DNA of 64,000 nucleotides from Phycisphaeraceae bacterium D3-23. GTDB lineage: Bacteria; Planctomycetota; Phycisphaerae; Phycisphaerales; Phycisphaeraceae. Of this stretch, positions 50,446-59,118 are shown piece after piece. The notes under the pieces are model-generated. The model was not told where the DNA came from, searched no databases, and worked only from the letters and a program-made list of their open reading frames with translations. The first letter of the stretch is position 1. Each line of letters begins with the position of its first letter. The stretch lies in the NCBI GenBank assembly GCA_039555135.1, contig CP114179.1, positions 1,302,001-1,366,000 of the forward strand. The letters are read 5' to 3'. The translations under genes and the position numbers were made by a program.

Positions 50446-53044
50446 GGCGTGTCCTCGGATGTCGCATCCACCGGCGGCGCGGGTCGGCGGTGCTGGAATG
50501 GGTAGCTCTGCGCGACTTCGATCAGGAGGGCTGCAAACGTATCATCCTCGGCCAGGCGGGCCTCGAGCCGACGCAGCGTCGGGCGGTCGGTGTACTCTAG
50601 CTCACGCCCGAGCGCATAGCCCAGTGTTTTCCGGGCGATCTGTCGATAAAAACGCGCCCGGTTCGCCAGCAGGTACGCCCGCAGCCCATCAACCCCCGCC
50701 AGCTCCGTGCCGTCGGGCATCGTCCCGCGGTCGTCGATCGGCTGGCCGGCAGTATCCCGCTCCACCCATCGGCCCAGCGCGTCGTATCGCTGCATCGCGA
50801 AGCCCACGGGGTCCAGCCGGTCGTGGCACACCGCACACGCCGGGTCCGCGCGGTGGACCGACAGGCGCTCGCGCAGCGAAAGCGATTCGACGTGCTCGCC
50901 CTCGGGCAGCTCGCCCACGTTGGGCGGCGGAGGCGGCGTCGGCGAACCCAGCAGCGCCCCGAGCACCCACTGCCCGCGAAGCACCGGGCTCGACCGCGTC
51001 GGGTACGACGTCAGCAGGTGGAACGCGCCCATGCCCAGCACGCCGCCGCGTGGCGCACCCTCGACACGGATGCGATGCCACGAATCTGCGCCGTCTTCCC
51101 CGCCGTGCTGCGATTCAAGTGTCAGGCCATAGTGCGCCGCGAGCGAGGCATTAGCGAAGGTAAAGTCCGAATCGATCAGCGCGAGCGTCGGCGCATCTTC
51201 CCGCACCAGCGCCGCCAAAAATAGCCCGGCCTCCTGCACCAACGCATCACGCAGCGCCGCGTCGTACGCCGGGAACACTTCGACATCCGGCCCATCGGTC
51301 CGCGCGACCTCCGGCAGACCCAGCCACTGCCCCAGCATCTGCTCGGCAAAACCCGCCGACCGCACATCCGCCAGCATCCGGCGGACCTGACGCTCGATTT
51401 CTTCCGCCTCGGCCAGACGCCCCGCCTCCGCCGCAGCCAAGAGCTCCTCATCCGGCATCGACGCCCACAGCAGGTACGACAGCCGGCTCGCCAGCTCGAC
51501 ACCGCTCACACGGGTCGGCCCATCGCCCGCGCGGTCGCGCTCTACCCGCAACAGAAAGTGTGGCGACACCAGCACGCGCCGTACCGTCTGCCGCACCGCG
51601 TCCTCAAACGATGACGACCCATCACGCAGCGCATCGAAAAACGCGACCAGCCGATCCAGCTCGCCGTCCTCCAACGGCCGACGGTACGCACGGCGCACAA
51701 ACGGCCCGAGCATCCGCACCAGCGCATCACGCTCGTGGTTCGCGTTCCCCTCGCGGCGGAGCCACTCCTCGTCCTGCAGCCGCCTGAGTTCGTCACGCTC
51801 CGGCTCGCCTACCGCGGCGAAGAGCTGGTCGTTGTTGTACGCGAACGGCATATGCCCGAATCGGCCGTAGCCCGCCTGCAAGACGAACGAACGCTTGTCT
51901 TCCGTATCGCCAAACCAGCGCGCGCGGTCTCTTTGGGCTTTCGCCGGAGGATCGACGCGATCCGCGCCGCGGCCGGGACGGACAGCGAGTCTTGTTCTTC
52001 GATGCTGCGTCCCGCATCCGGCTCGGGCAGCGCACGCCATGCCGCAACGACCTGCGCGATCGGTTCATCCCCATCGCCCGGGCCTTCCTCAAAAAACGCG
52101 GCGAGACCGTGCAGATAAACCGCGTGCAGCGACTCGTTTTCCGCGAACTGCTCGACGCTCAGCGTTTCGTCTGCCAGCGCCGCGTGGCGGTAGCGGTACA
52201 GTGCCGGCACGTAGCGCTCGGCCTGCTCGTCGTCGCTGATGAACACATCCAGCTCCGCCAGCCGGTCGTGCCGGTACTGCTTGAGCGCTTCGGCCGCGGC
52301 GTCGCGCCACGACTGCCGATCTCGCTCGCCGAGTCGCGCTTCGTGCCAGACCAGCCCGCTTGTGAACGAGACCTCGAGGTGTTCGACGATCTGCTGCGAT
52401 GCGTCGAGGTACTTCTCCATCAACAGCGGCGAGAGGAACAGCGTGTCGGCGTTATTGGTGAAGCCCTCGCCGCCTCCGCCCTCGGCGGGGAAACGCGCGG
52501 CGGGCCTAAGGTCGAGCCCAATGAGATCACGTACCGTGTTGTCGTACTCGAAGTGCGTCAGCCGACGCGACAAAGCGGGCCCCGGGTCCGGCGGGCCGTC
52601 GGGCTCGTAAGTGTCGAGCACGTGACGGAGGTAGGCCGCGAGACGCTGCCGCGTCTGCTCGTCGAGCTGCTCCGCCTCCATCGGCGGCATCGTGCGTCCC
52701 TCGATCTGGTCGACGACGGTCTCCCACGTTCGGAAGTGCTCGACCAGTTCGCGCTCGCTGTCGATGCCCGAAAGCACCACCCCGCCCTTGTGCGTCGCGC
52801 GGTCGTGGCAGTCGTAGCAGTACCACTCGAGGAGCGGCCGGGCGTGCTCGGCGAAATCGACTTCGGCCGGGTCGTCCGACAACGCCGCCAGCCAGTCGGC
52901 CCCCCCGGAACTGCCGGCATCTTCACCTAAGGCGTCCTGTTCCTGCGCGGATAGCGACTTGATCGCCGAACCCGCGGCCATCGCGATCGCCAGCAGCCCG
53001 CCGGCCAGCCAGGTTGTCCGAGTTTTCCTGGGGTGTGCATCCAA
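50442..53044 (-). pseudogene. PSCyt1/DUF1587/DUF1595/DUF1592/DUF1588/DUF1585 protein, frameshifted at a CG tract
   Basis: A large planctomycete-type protein of about 860 residues in two frames. Frame one (51809-53044) has a signal peptide, haem motif CYDCH (76-80) and DUF1587 (RLTHFEYDNTVRDLIGLDLR). Frame two (50442 to about 51930) begins ARWFGDTEDKRSFVLQAG and holds DUF1592 (PHFLLRVERDRAGDG), DUF1588 with a second haem motif ACAVCHDRLDPVGFAMQRYD, and DUF1585. The change falls at the GCGCGCGCGG tract 51918-51927; two bases less would restore a single frame. This may be a sequence error. The start (TTG 53044) is uncertain. Coupled to DUF1552 by ATGA. Confidence 0.85.
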
Positions 53045-53154
53045 ACCGATACCGCTCCGCTTAGCCGGGCCCGTTCTTAGCCCGACGTAAGTGGGTATCG
53101 GGTATTACGGGGCGGGCGGGGTAGCGGGGAGGGGAGTCGCGGCAGATGGCGCGA

Positions 53155-53598
53155 CTACTTCTCGCGTTGCCAGTGCACGCTTGGCGCGTCGCCCCAGAGC
53201 ATTTCGAGGTCGTAGATCGACCGCGTCGCGGGCTCGAAGAGGTGGGCCATAACATCCACAAAGTCGAGCACGACCCAGCGGGTGGTCTGGTCGGTGTCGC
53301 TGCCGTAGCGCTCGCTGCCCAGCGACTCGGCCAGGTCGGTCGCGCGTGCGCCCAGGGCCTTGATCTGCCGGTCGCTCGTGCCCGAGGCGATGACGATGTA
53401 GCTCGTGATCGGACTCACGCCGCGCAGGTCGAAGACGAGGATGTCGGCGCAGTCGAAGTCGTCGAGCATCTGCGCGATCTTGCAGGCGAGGCCCAGCGCC
53501 TTGGCGTCGTCGCTCCCGGGCTTGGGCCGGTCGGCGGGGACGCGCGCGGGGTCGGTCTGCTTGGCCAGTTCGTCGTGTTGTTCAGGGGTATCCGTCAT
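53155..53598 (-). CDS. rsfS: Ribosome silencing factor RsfS
   Basis: RsfS (YbeB/Iojap) binds ribosomal protein L14 and blocks joining of the subunits when nutrients are poor. The 147-residue product has the DUF143 core: DDFDCADILVFDLRGVSPIT, YIVIASGTSDRQIKALG, then VVLDFVDVMAHLFEPATRSI followed by YDLEMLWGDAP, which is the family's closing strand. It has a short, charged N-terminal extension. Start ATG 53598. Upstream is the rpsU terminator region. Confidence 0.95.
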   Translation of the reverse strand: MTDTPEQHDELAKQTDPARVPADRPKPGSDDAKALGLACKIAQMLDDFDCADILVFDLRGVSPITSYIVIASGTSDRQIKALGARATDLAESLGSERYGSDTDQTTRWVVLDFVDVMAHLFEPATRSIYDLEMLWGDAPSVHWQREK

Positions 53599-53691
53599 CG
53601 TGTCAATCGTAGTCAGGTGGACAGCCGGCGGCCGACGGACGCCGGGCGTTGAGTGCGGGGCGTTTTACCGGCTGCCCGGCACCGCAACGAA

Positions 53692-53718
53692 CAAGCCCAC
53701 GGAGGACCCGTGGGCTTG
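53692..53718 (-). terminator. Terminator-like palindrome after rpsU
   Basis: CAAGCCCACGG-AGGAC-CCGTGGGCTTG, a near-perfect inverted repeat. It belongs to the GCCCACGG family and lies 40 bases past the rpsU stop. The T-tract is weak. Confidence 0.55.
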
Positions 53719-53758
53719 CATGAAAATCAATGGGGTCGGCCAAGCCGAGCCGGTCGGG

Positions 53759-53959
53759 TCAGCGCCGCGGGGCACGGGGCGGCATGGTGGCCCGCTTGAC
53801 CATCTTGCGCAGGGCGCGCTGCTTGCGTTCCGAGGGTTTCTCGTAATAAGCGCGCTTCTTGATGTCTTTGGTGAGCCCTTCTTTCTCGCACAGCTTCTTG
53901 AAGCGGCGCATCATCTGCTCGGCGGATTCGCCGTTGCGGGCTTTGATTCGGATGGCCAT
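53759..53959 (-). CDS. rpsU: 30S ribosomal protein S21 (bS21)
   Basis: bS21 sits near the 3' end of 16S rRNA and helps the initiation complex. The 66-residue product is strongly basic, starts MAIRIKARNGESAEQMMRRFKK and carries the conserved FKKLCEKEGLTKDIKKRAYYEKPSERK-type block (seen in shorter pieces as RAYYEKPSERKQRA). It ends in a basic tail (MPPRAPRR). Start ATG 53959. It is a single leftward gene between rsfS and murB. Confidence 0.96.
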   Translation of the reverse strand: MAIRIKARNGESAEQMMRRFKKLCEKEGLTKDIKKRAYYEKPSERKQRALRKMVKRATMPPRAPRR

Positions 53960-54086
53960 ACGCGTGGGTCTTTCGTCAAGGGGTCAGGGGTTGCGTGGGA
54001 CCGCGTATTGTGCCAAAAGCTGGGCGGGGTCGCAAGTCGAGGGGCGATCGATGAACTCGTTAGCCGTCGCCGGTACGGTGATGCGT

Positions 54087-54110
54087 ACCCACGGATGGAA
54101 TCCGTGGGCT
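54087..54110 (-). repeat. CGAAGCCCAC palindrome between rpsU and murB
   Basis: ACCCACGGAT-GGA-ATCCGTGGGCT, inverted repeat, with the CGAAG end on the minus strand. It sits just after the murB stop codon and may act as its terminator. Confidence 0.7.
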
Positions 54111-54136
54111 TCGTGGGCAGCGATCCCACCCCTAAC

Positions 54137-55078
54137 TCAAGGCCACACCACGACTTCCCGCTCCAACGCGACGCCGAATCGCTCCTGCACGACCTCCTGG
54201 ACGTGCCGCATCAGCTTATCGACGTCGTCGGCGCTGGCGTCGCGCTTGTCGGCCACGATGAAGTTGGCATGGACCTCGCTCACGCTCGCGGTGCCCAGGG
54301 AAAAGCCCTTGAGCCCGGCCTGGTCGATCAGCATGCCTGCGGGCCGGCCGGCCGCGTCGGGGTCGTCCTCGGGCGGATTCTTGAAGCAGCACCCGGCCGA
54401 CTTGTCGCTGAAGGGCTGGCTGTTGGTCTTGTAGAAGTAGATCTCTTTGACGCGTTTGAGCAGTTCCTTGGCGTCGTCGGGCTGGAGCTCGAACTCTGCT
54501 TCGAGGATGAGCGGCGCGTCGATGTTGCAACTTCGATAGGTGAAGTCGAGGTCGTCGCGGTCGCGGTAGTAGACCTGGCCGGTGGCGGACATGACCTGGA
54601 CCCGGCTGATGACTTGGCCCACGTCGCCGTAGGTGCCCCCGGCGTTCATGCGGACCGCGCCGCCGATGGACGCGGGGATGCCGGCGACCTGGGCGAGGCC
54701 GTCGAGCCCGAGCTTTGCGGTCTCGATCACGAGGCGGTGCAGGTCGTAGCCCGCGCCGGCGCGGACGGTGTTGCCCTGGGCCTGCATCGTATTCCAGTGC
54801 GGGTCGTCGAGGCGGATGACGACGCCGGGCACGACACCCTGGCGGACCAGCAGGTTTGCGCCGCTGCCGAGCACGCGCATCGGGACGCCCTGCTCGTGGC
54901 ATCGCCGGACCAGCTCGCCGAGCTGCGCCGGCGACGCGGGGTGGGCGAGGACCTGCGCCCGGCCGCCGACGTTGTACCAGGTGAGCGGGCCCAGCGGCGC
55001 ATCGTCTTCGCAGCGGATATTCAGGTCGTCGAGCAGCGCGTGCAGCTTCGGGGTGTCGGGCGTCGTCTCGTGGGGCAT
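54137..55078 (-). CDS. murB: UDP-N-acetylmuramate dehydrogenase
   Basis: MurB reduces UDP-N-acetylenolpyruvoylglucosamine to UDP-N-acetylmuramate with FAD and NADPH, for peptidoglycan synthesis. The 313-residue protein has an FAD domain with LTWYNVGGRAQVLAHP, MRVLGSGANLLVR, and GLAQVAGIPASIGGAVRMNA. The catalytic Tyr-x-Arg pocket is in FTYRSCNI; the C-terminal SAGCCFKNP and GLKGFSLGTASVSEVHANF match the type IIb family. Length is right. A TAGAAT box lies 6 bases before ATG 55078. Planctomycetes have wall genes in many lineages; this one supports a peptidoglycan wall. Confidence 0.96.
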   Translation of the reverse strand: MPHETTPDTPKLHALLDDLNIRCEDDAPLGPLTWYNVGGRAQVLAHPASPAQLGELVRRCHEQGVPMRVLGSGANLLVRQGVVPGVVIRLDDPHWNTMQAQGNTVRAGAGYDLHRLVIETAKLGLDGLAQVAGIPASIGGAVRMNAGGTYGDVGQVISRVQVMSATGQVYYRDRDDLDFTYRSCNIDAPLILEAEFELQPDDAKELLKRVKEIYFYKTNSQPFSDKSAGCCFKNPPEDDPDAAGRPAGMLIDQAGLKGFSLGTASVSEVHANFIVADKRDASADDVDKLMRHVQEVVQERFGVALEREVVVWP

Positions 55079-55084
55079 AAGCGG

Positions 55085-55090
55085 ATTCTA
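55085..55090 (-). promoter_or_regulatory. -10 box TAGAAT, 6 nt before ATG 55078
   Basis: TAGAAT then CCGCTT then ATG, the same layout as at the larC2-like gene. Confidence 0.5.
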
Positions 55091-55145
55091 GCGGCGTCGG
55101 GTACCCCTGACATCGGCCCGGGCTCGGCGGCGCGACTACTAAAAA

Positions 55146-55169
55146 ACCCACGGAAAAAATCCGTGGGCT
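55146..55169 (-). terminator. Terminator after HMA selenoprotein gene
   Basis: Stem AGCCCACGGA/TCCGTGGGTT with loop of T, then a run of six T on the minus strand (plus-strand A run 55141-55146). Also a member of the CGAAGCCCAC family. It lies 26 bases past the gene. Confidence 0.85.
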
Positions 55170-55194
55170 TCGTAGGTTTCCATATCCGCTCGGC

Positions 55195-55605
55195 TTACTG
55201 GCCGTCTTCTTCCGGTGCGGCTTCGGGGGCGGCTTCGCCGGCGTGCATCGCGAACTCGGTGACCTCGAAGCGGTCGTCGGCTTCGATCGCCTCGGTGACC
55301 TGCGCCTCGGTGAGCTCGGCACCTTCGGCGCACTTCACGTTCACTTCGCCGGTCTCCCGGTCGATCAGCACGTCTTCGACACCATCAAGCGCCACGAGGG
55401 ATCCACGGACCGTGGATTCGCAGCCGCCTCAGGTCATGCCCGTGACTTTCAGGTTGGCTTTGGTGACGCTGACATCTTCGACCCAGGCGGTCGAGGTGTC
55501 GCCTTCGGCATCGGTGCCGGCGGTCGGCGCTTCGGTCTCGGCACAGCCGACCACCAAGCCGGCGCACAGCAGCCCGGCACTCAGGAACATGGGGAACGTT
55601 TTCAT
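55195..55605 (-). CDS. HMA-domain lipoprotein, predicted selenoprotein (GMT-U-GGC)
   Basis: A 136-residue lipoprotein with a heavy-metal-associated (HMA/MerP/copper chaperone-like) domain. ATG 55605 starts a signal with lipobox VVGC (Cys21). The HMA domain starts KANLKVTGMT and then has UGA (55429-55431) exactly where the first Cys of GMTCxxC should be; GGCESTVRGSLVALDGVEDV and ETGEVNVKC follow in the same frame, ending with EEDGQ at 55195. The fold is intact on both sides, the second Cys (62) is kept, and a hairpin with a GGUC tip follows the UGA. I read the UGA as selenocysteine (residue 59). An error or pseudogene is the alternative. It would bind a soft metal or catalyse a redox step on the outer face of the cell membrane; that is inferred. 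Confidence 0.8.
55401..55417 (-). promoter_or_regulatory. Bacterial SECIS-like hairpin
   Basis: AUCCACG-GUC-CGUGGAU, a perfect 7-bp stem with a three-base loop, begins 11 bases after the UGA. The tip GGUC starts 19 bases after the UGA; in Escherichia coli fdhF the tip GGUC starts 18 bases after its UGA. The position and the G-U tip fit SelB recruitment. Confidence 0.7.
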
Positions 55606-55761
55606 AAAGGACCTCGTGGGGTGAGAGAAAATGAGTGCGGTATCAAACGGTAGAACCAAGACTCTGTTGTCGGCGTTCTCTGGCCGACCCGTTCATTTTA
55701 GGCGTTAGGTGGCCCGAGGATCTGGGAAGAACAGCGGGCGAGTCCCAAAACAGGCAAAGAA

Positions 55762-57003
55762 TCATGATCCATCGTCGCCAGAAACGGCCTTATCGATCCA
55801 ACCGCCGCCCAGAACGATTTGTTCCCGGCCGTCCATAATCGCTTCGTAGCAGACCACGGCCTGGCCGGGGGTGACGGCCTGGAGGGGCTGGTCGAAGCGG
55901 ACGTCGAGGGTGTCTCGGCCCTCCTCATCGACGCCCAACCGGCACTGCGCGAGGACGGGCTCGGAGTTGTAACGGGCCTTGGCCAGGCAGGCGCGCCAGC
56001 CGGCGTGGGGCGGAGCGAGCCAGTTGACCTCGCGGGCCGAGCAGCCGGTGGACTGGAGTTCCTCTTTGCCGCCGACGGTGACGGTGTTGGTCGCCGGATC
56101 TTTGTCGACGACGTAGAGCGGCGCGGCCGCGGCGATGCCGAGCCCACGGCGCTGGCCCAGCGTAAAGTGCTGGTGGCCGGCGTGCTCGCCCAACACGTTG
56201 CCGTCGGTGTCGACGATGTCGCCGGCGTCGAACCCGCCGGGCGTGCGTCGCTCGACGAGTTTGGCGTAGTCGTTGTCGGGGACGAAGCAGATCTCCTGGC
56301 TGTCGGGCTTGTTGAAGACGGGCAGGTTGTAGCCTTCGGCGATCTGGCGTGTCTCGGCCTTTTGCAGGTGGCCGATGGGCAGCAGGGTGTACTCGAGCTG
56401 CTGGCGCGGCGTGCCGAAGAGGACGTAGGACTGGTCTTTGTTGTGGTCGACGCCGCGGGCGAGTAACGCCCGGCCGTGGCCACGGCCGGGCTTTAGGATC
56501 TGCGCGTAGTGGCCCGAGGCGACGAAGTCGGCGTCGATGGACTTGGCGTAGTCGTGGAGCTTGCCGAACTTCAGCCAGTCGTTGCAGCGCACGCACGGGT
56601 TGGGGGTCCGGCCCGCGTTGTACTCGTCGACGAAGTAGTCCATGATCCGCCCGAAGTCCTTGCGGAAGTTCACGACGTAGAACGGGATGTCGAGGATCGC
56701 GGCGACGAGTCGGCCGTCGGCGGCGTCGTTGACCGAGCAGCAGCCCTGCTTGTTTTTTTTGGGTGGCTTCGTCTGCTCATCTTCGCCCAGGATCGGCAGG
56801 GCGCAGTCCTTGCCCTTGTGCGAGCGGTGGAGGTTGTCGTAGCCATCGGCGATCTCGTCGGGGTTGTCGCTGCCCAGGCGCATGAAGCAGCCGACGACCT
56901 CGTAGCCGTCCTCCTTGAGGAGGGCGGCCGCGGCGGACGAATCCACCCCGCCGGACATGGCGAGGACGACTTTTTTCCCGTTGCCGGGCTTGGCCAGGGG
57001 CAT
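55762..57003 (-). CDS. mnmA: tRNA-specific 2-thiouridylase MnmA
   Basis: MnmA thiolates U34 of tRNAs for Lys, Glu and Gln. The 413-residue product has the PP-loop AMSGGVDSSAAAALL, catalytic Cys in NPCVRCNDWLKFGKL, the second Cys in DSQEICFVPDNDY, and HQHFTLGQRRGLGI near the middle. It is longer than the 368-residue Escherichia coli form because of an extra loop (about 73-92, with GEDEQTKPPKKNKQGCCS) and a charged C-terminus. Start ATG 57003, with TACAAT 7 bases upstream. It is divergent from the secreted-protein gene at 57088. Confidence 0.95.
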   Translation of the reverse strand: MPLAKPGNGKKVVLAMSGGVDSSAAAALLKEDGYEVVGCFMRLGSDNPDEIADGYDNLHRSHKGKDCALPILGEDEQTKPPKKNKQGCCSVNDAADGRLVAAILDIPFYVVNFRKDFGRIMDYFVDEYNAGRTPNPCVRCNDWLKFGKLHDYAKSIDADFVASGHYAQILKPGRGHGRALLARGVDHNKDQSYVLFGTPRQQLEYTLLPIGHLQKAETRQIAEGYNLPVFNKPDSQEICFVPDNDYAKLVERRTPGGFDAGDIVDTDGNVLGEHAGHQHFTLGQRRGLGIAAAAPLYVVDKDPATNTVTVGGKEELQSTGCSAREVNWLAPPHAGWRACLAKARYNSEPVLAQCRLGVDEEGRDTLDVRFDQPLQAVTPGQAVVCYEAIMDGREQIVLGGGWIDKAVSGDDGS

Positions 57004-57010
57004 GGCCCGT

Positions 57011-57016
57011 ATTGTA
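57011..57016 (-). promoter_or_regulatory. -10 box TACAAT, 7 nt before ATG 57003
   Basis: TACAAT then ACGGGCC then ATG, identical in spacing to the box at 6800-6805. Confidence 0.55.
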
Positions 57017-57087
57017 GACGAGCCCGGCGGTCTGTCCGGGTATCATGCAGGTTTGGCCGATTCCCCCCGCGCCCGACGGAGCCCGCC

Positions 57088-59016
57088 ATGCTGCGATCCA
57101 TGCGACCGACCGCCCTGCTCTTGCCGATCCTGACCGCCCTGCTGCTGTGTGCCGCGCGACCCGCCGCCGCGCAGAACGAGGTGTCGCTGCTCGACCGGCT
57201 GCCCGCGAGCTACGACGCGGCGCTGCTGGTCCCCGACCTTGCGGCGCTCGATACCGGGCTCGCCGCGTTTGAGTCCGGCGCCGGGCTCGGGCTGGGCGAA
57301 CTCCAGGACGCCGTGGGGCGGTTCAAGCGCGAGCTGGGCATGGTGCATGGGCTCGACGCTTCGGGCCCGTTCGCCATCGTCATCATCGAGGGCGGCGACC
57401 GCCCCATCGCCGTCATGCTCCTGCCCGTCGCCGACTTCGACACGCTGGCAACCTCGCTGGGCTCCGCCCCGGCCGATATCGTTGATGTCACCCTGCCCAG
57501 CGGCGAATCGGGCGTGCTCCGCGCGATGGAGGGCTACGCGGTGCTTGGTGCGAACCGCCAGGTCGTCCAGGCCTACACCGCGGCGCACGACGCCGACGCG
57601 CTCGACGCGCGCATCGGCGAACACGCCGCGCAGACCGCCGCGCAGTCGCAGGTGTCGCTCATCGTCAACACGGGCGTGATGGACGCCGGCGACGCGGCGG
57701 CGCAGATGACGTACTTCGCGACACTCGCGCTGCGCTACGCCGACGATGTGCTGGCCGTCGATCTGGAGCCCACGCAGTTCCTCCCGCTCATCACCAACAT
57801 CAGCACGCTGCTCGCGAACGGCACCGAGGCCGTCGTCGCGGGCATCGACTTTAGCGCGCTGGGCATGCAGTACACCGAGGCGTACAAGCTCAACGACCAC
57901 GCGGGGATGCTGTCGCTCTTCCCCGGCAGCGGCACAGACGCCGAGGCCGGCCCAGACCCCGCTCACACGCTGGCGAAGCTGCTCGACGACCCCGTCGTCT
58001 TCGCGCTAGCGGGCGACCCGTCGCGCGTGGGCTTGGCCGACTGGGCCGACCGGCTGGGCGGGTTGTTTGGGCTTGATGCACGACACGCGTTGGGCACCGC
58101 CAAGCCGCAGTTCCAGGAACTCTTCGCGCAGGCGGACGGCGTGGCGACCGCGTACTACGCGCTGACCAACACCGCCGACCTCAGCAGCCGGTGGATGAAC
58201 ACGGTCACGGTCTTCGAGGTGGCGGATGAAGACCTGTTCGCCGAGTCGCTCGAAGCGGCGGTGCTCTCGCTCAACGACGCCGAGGTGCCCGTCGGCGGCG
58301 ACGAGTCGATCACATTCACCACGACCTACGAAGATGAGGACCGCCTGCTGGGCGGCGTGCGGTTCGACACGTTCACGTTCAAGGCCCACATCCCCGAGTC
58401 GCTGCGCACCTCGCCGATGATGCTCGTCGCGGCCGCGCTGGGCGAGGTCGGGTTTACCGGCCAGGCGGCCGTGATCGACGGGCACGTACTGGTCACGACC
58501 TTCGACGACCTGAGCACCATGACCCGCGCGCTCGAGACCCTTGAAAGCGCCAACGGGCTCGGCACCGCAGGCCCGCTGCATAACCTCCGCACAGGCCACC
58601 TCCCCGCCAATCCCGCGCTGCTCGGCACGCTCAACCTGAATGGCGTCGCCAACACCATGAGCCCGATCTTCTCCGCCGTCGCCAACACCCAGCCGATCCA
58701 GCTCGACGCCGGCACCCAGCCGATCGGCATCGCGATCACCACCGCCGACGGCGAAGCGGTCGTGCAGCTCTTCGTCCCCGCCTCGGCCGTGACCGCGATG
58801 CTCGAGCACGACTTCGAGCCCCACTTCCAAGACAACAACGCCAACAACGGCGGACGCAACACCAACCCCGGCGGACCGGGCCAGCTCGGCCCCGGCCGAC
58901 AGACACAGCCGGGCCGACCCAGCAACCCCGGCACCCGGCCCGGCCGCGACCCGGGACGCCCGGGCCTCGAACCCGGACGAAACCCCGGCCGCGGCCCCGG
59001 CCGATCACCGCGCTGA
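57088..59016 (+). CDS. Secreted protein with Gly/Pro/Arg-rich tail, unknown function
   Basis: A 642-residue exported protein: signal peptide LLPILTALLLCAARPAAAQ, then a long alpha/beta region (30-580) with repeated hydrophobic strands (GPFAIVIIEGGDRPIAVMLL, ITFTTTYEDEDRLLGGVR). The overall look recalls DUF3352-type proteins, but I cannot assign it. The C-terminal 50 residues are low-complexity, built of PGR and NPG repeats (RPGRDPGRPGLEPGRNPGR), and strongly basic. Start ATG 57088; a long open frame upstream is antisense to mnmA. It sits between mnmA and purD. A cell-surface or nucleic-acid/polyanion-binding tail is a guess. Confidence 0.72.
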   Translation: MLRSMRPTALLLPILTALLLCAARPAAAQNEVSLLDRLPASYDAALLVPDLAALDTGLAAFESGAGLGLGELQDAVGRFKRELGMVHGLDASGPFAIVIIEGGDRPIAVMLLPVADFDTLATSLGSAPADIVDVTLPSGESGVLRAMEGYAVLGANRQVVQAYTAAHDADALDARIGEHAAQTAAQSQVSLIVNTGVMDAGDAAAQMTYFATLALRYADDVLAVDLEPTQFLPLITNISTLLANGTEAVVAGIDFSALGMQYTEAYKLNDHAGMLSLFPGSGTDAEAGPDPAHTLAKLLDDPVVFALAGDPSRVGLADWADRLGGLFGLDARHALGTAKPQFQELFAQADGVATAYYALTNTADLSSRWMNTVTVFEVADEDLFAESLEAAVLSLNDAEVPVGGDESITFTTTYEDEDRLLGGVRFDTFTFKAHIPESLRTSPMMLVAAALGEVGFTGQAAVIDGHVLVTTFDDLSTMTRALETLESANGLGTAGPLHNLRTGHLPANPALLGTLNLNGVANTMSPIFSAVANTQPIQLDAGTQPIGIAITTADGEAVVQLFVPASAVTAMLEHDFEPHFQDNNANNGGRNTNPGGPGQLGPGRQTQPGRPSNPGTRPGRDPGRPGLEPGRNPGRGPGRSPR

Positions 59017-59056
59017 TTCCCTACACCCGCCAACACGACGCATCCATTGAAACTAC

Positions 59057-59081
59057 GAAGCCCACGGATTTATCCGCGGGT
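59057..59081 (+). repeat. CGAAGCCCAC palindrome before purD
   Basis: CGAAGCCCACGGAT-TT-ATCCGCGGGT, near-perfect inverted repeat, between the preceding stop and purD. Confidence 0.7.
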
Positions 59082-59118
59082 CCATGCTCCCCACTCCCCA
59101 AGCGCCCACACCGATACC

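Noticed and set aside
55195-55605. Ordinary nonsense pseudogene
   Set aside because: Not fully excluded, but the stop lies exactly on the motif Cys, the rest is intact, a terminator follows and a SECIS-like hairpin is in place.
55429-55659. Two separate small proteins (76 and 66 residues) in place of one selenoprotein
   Set aside because: The downstream piece has no start site of its own, and the two halves together make exactly one HMA domain interrupted at the metal-binding Cys.
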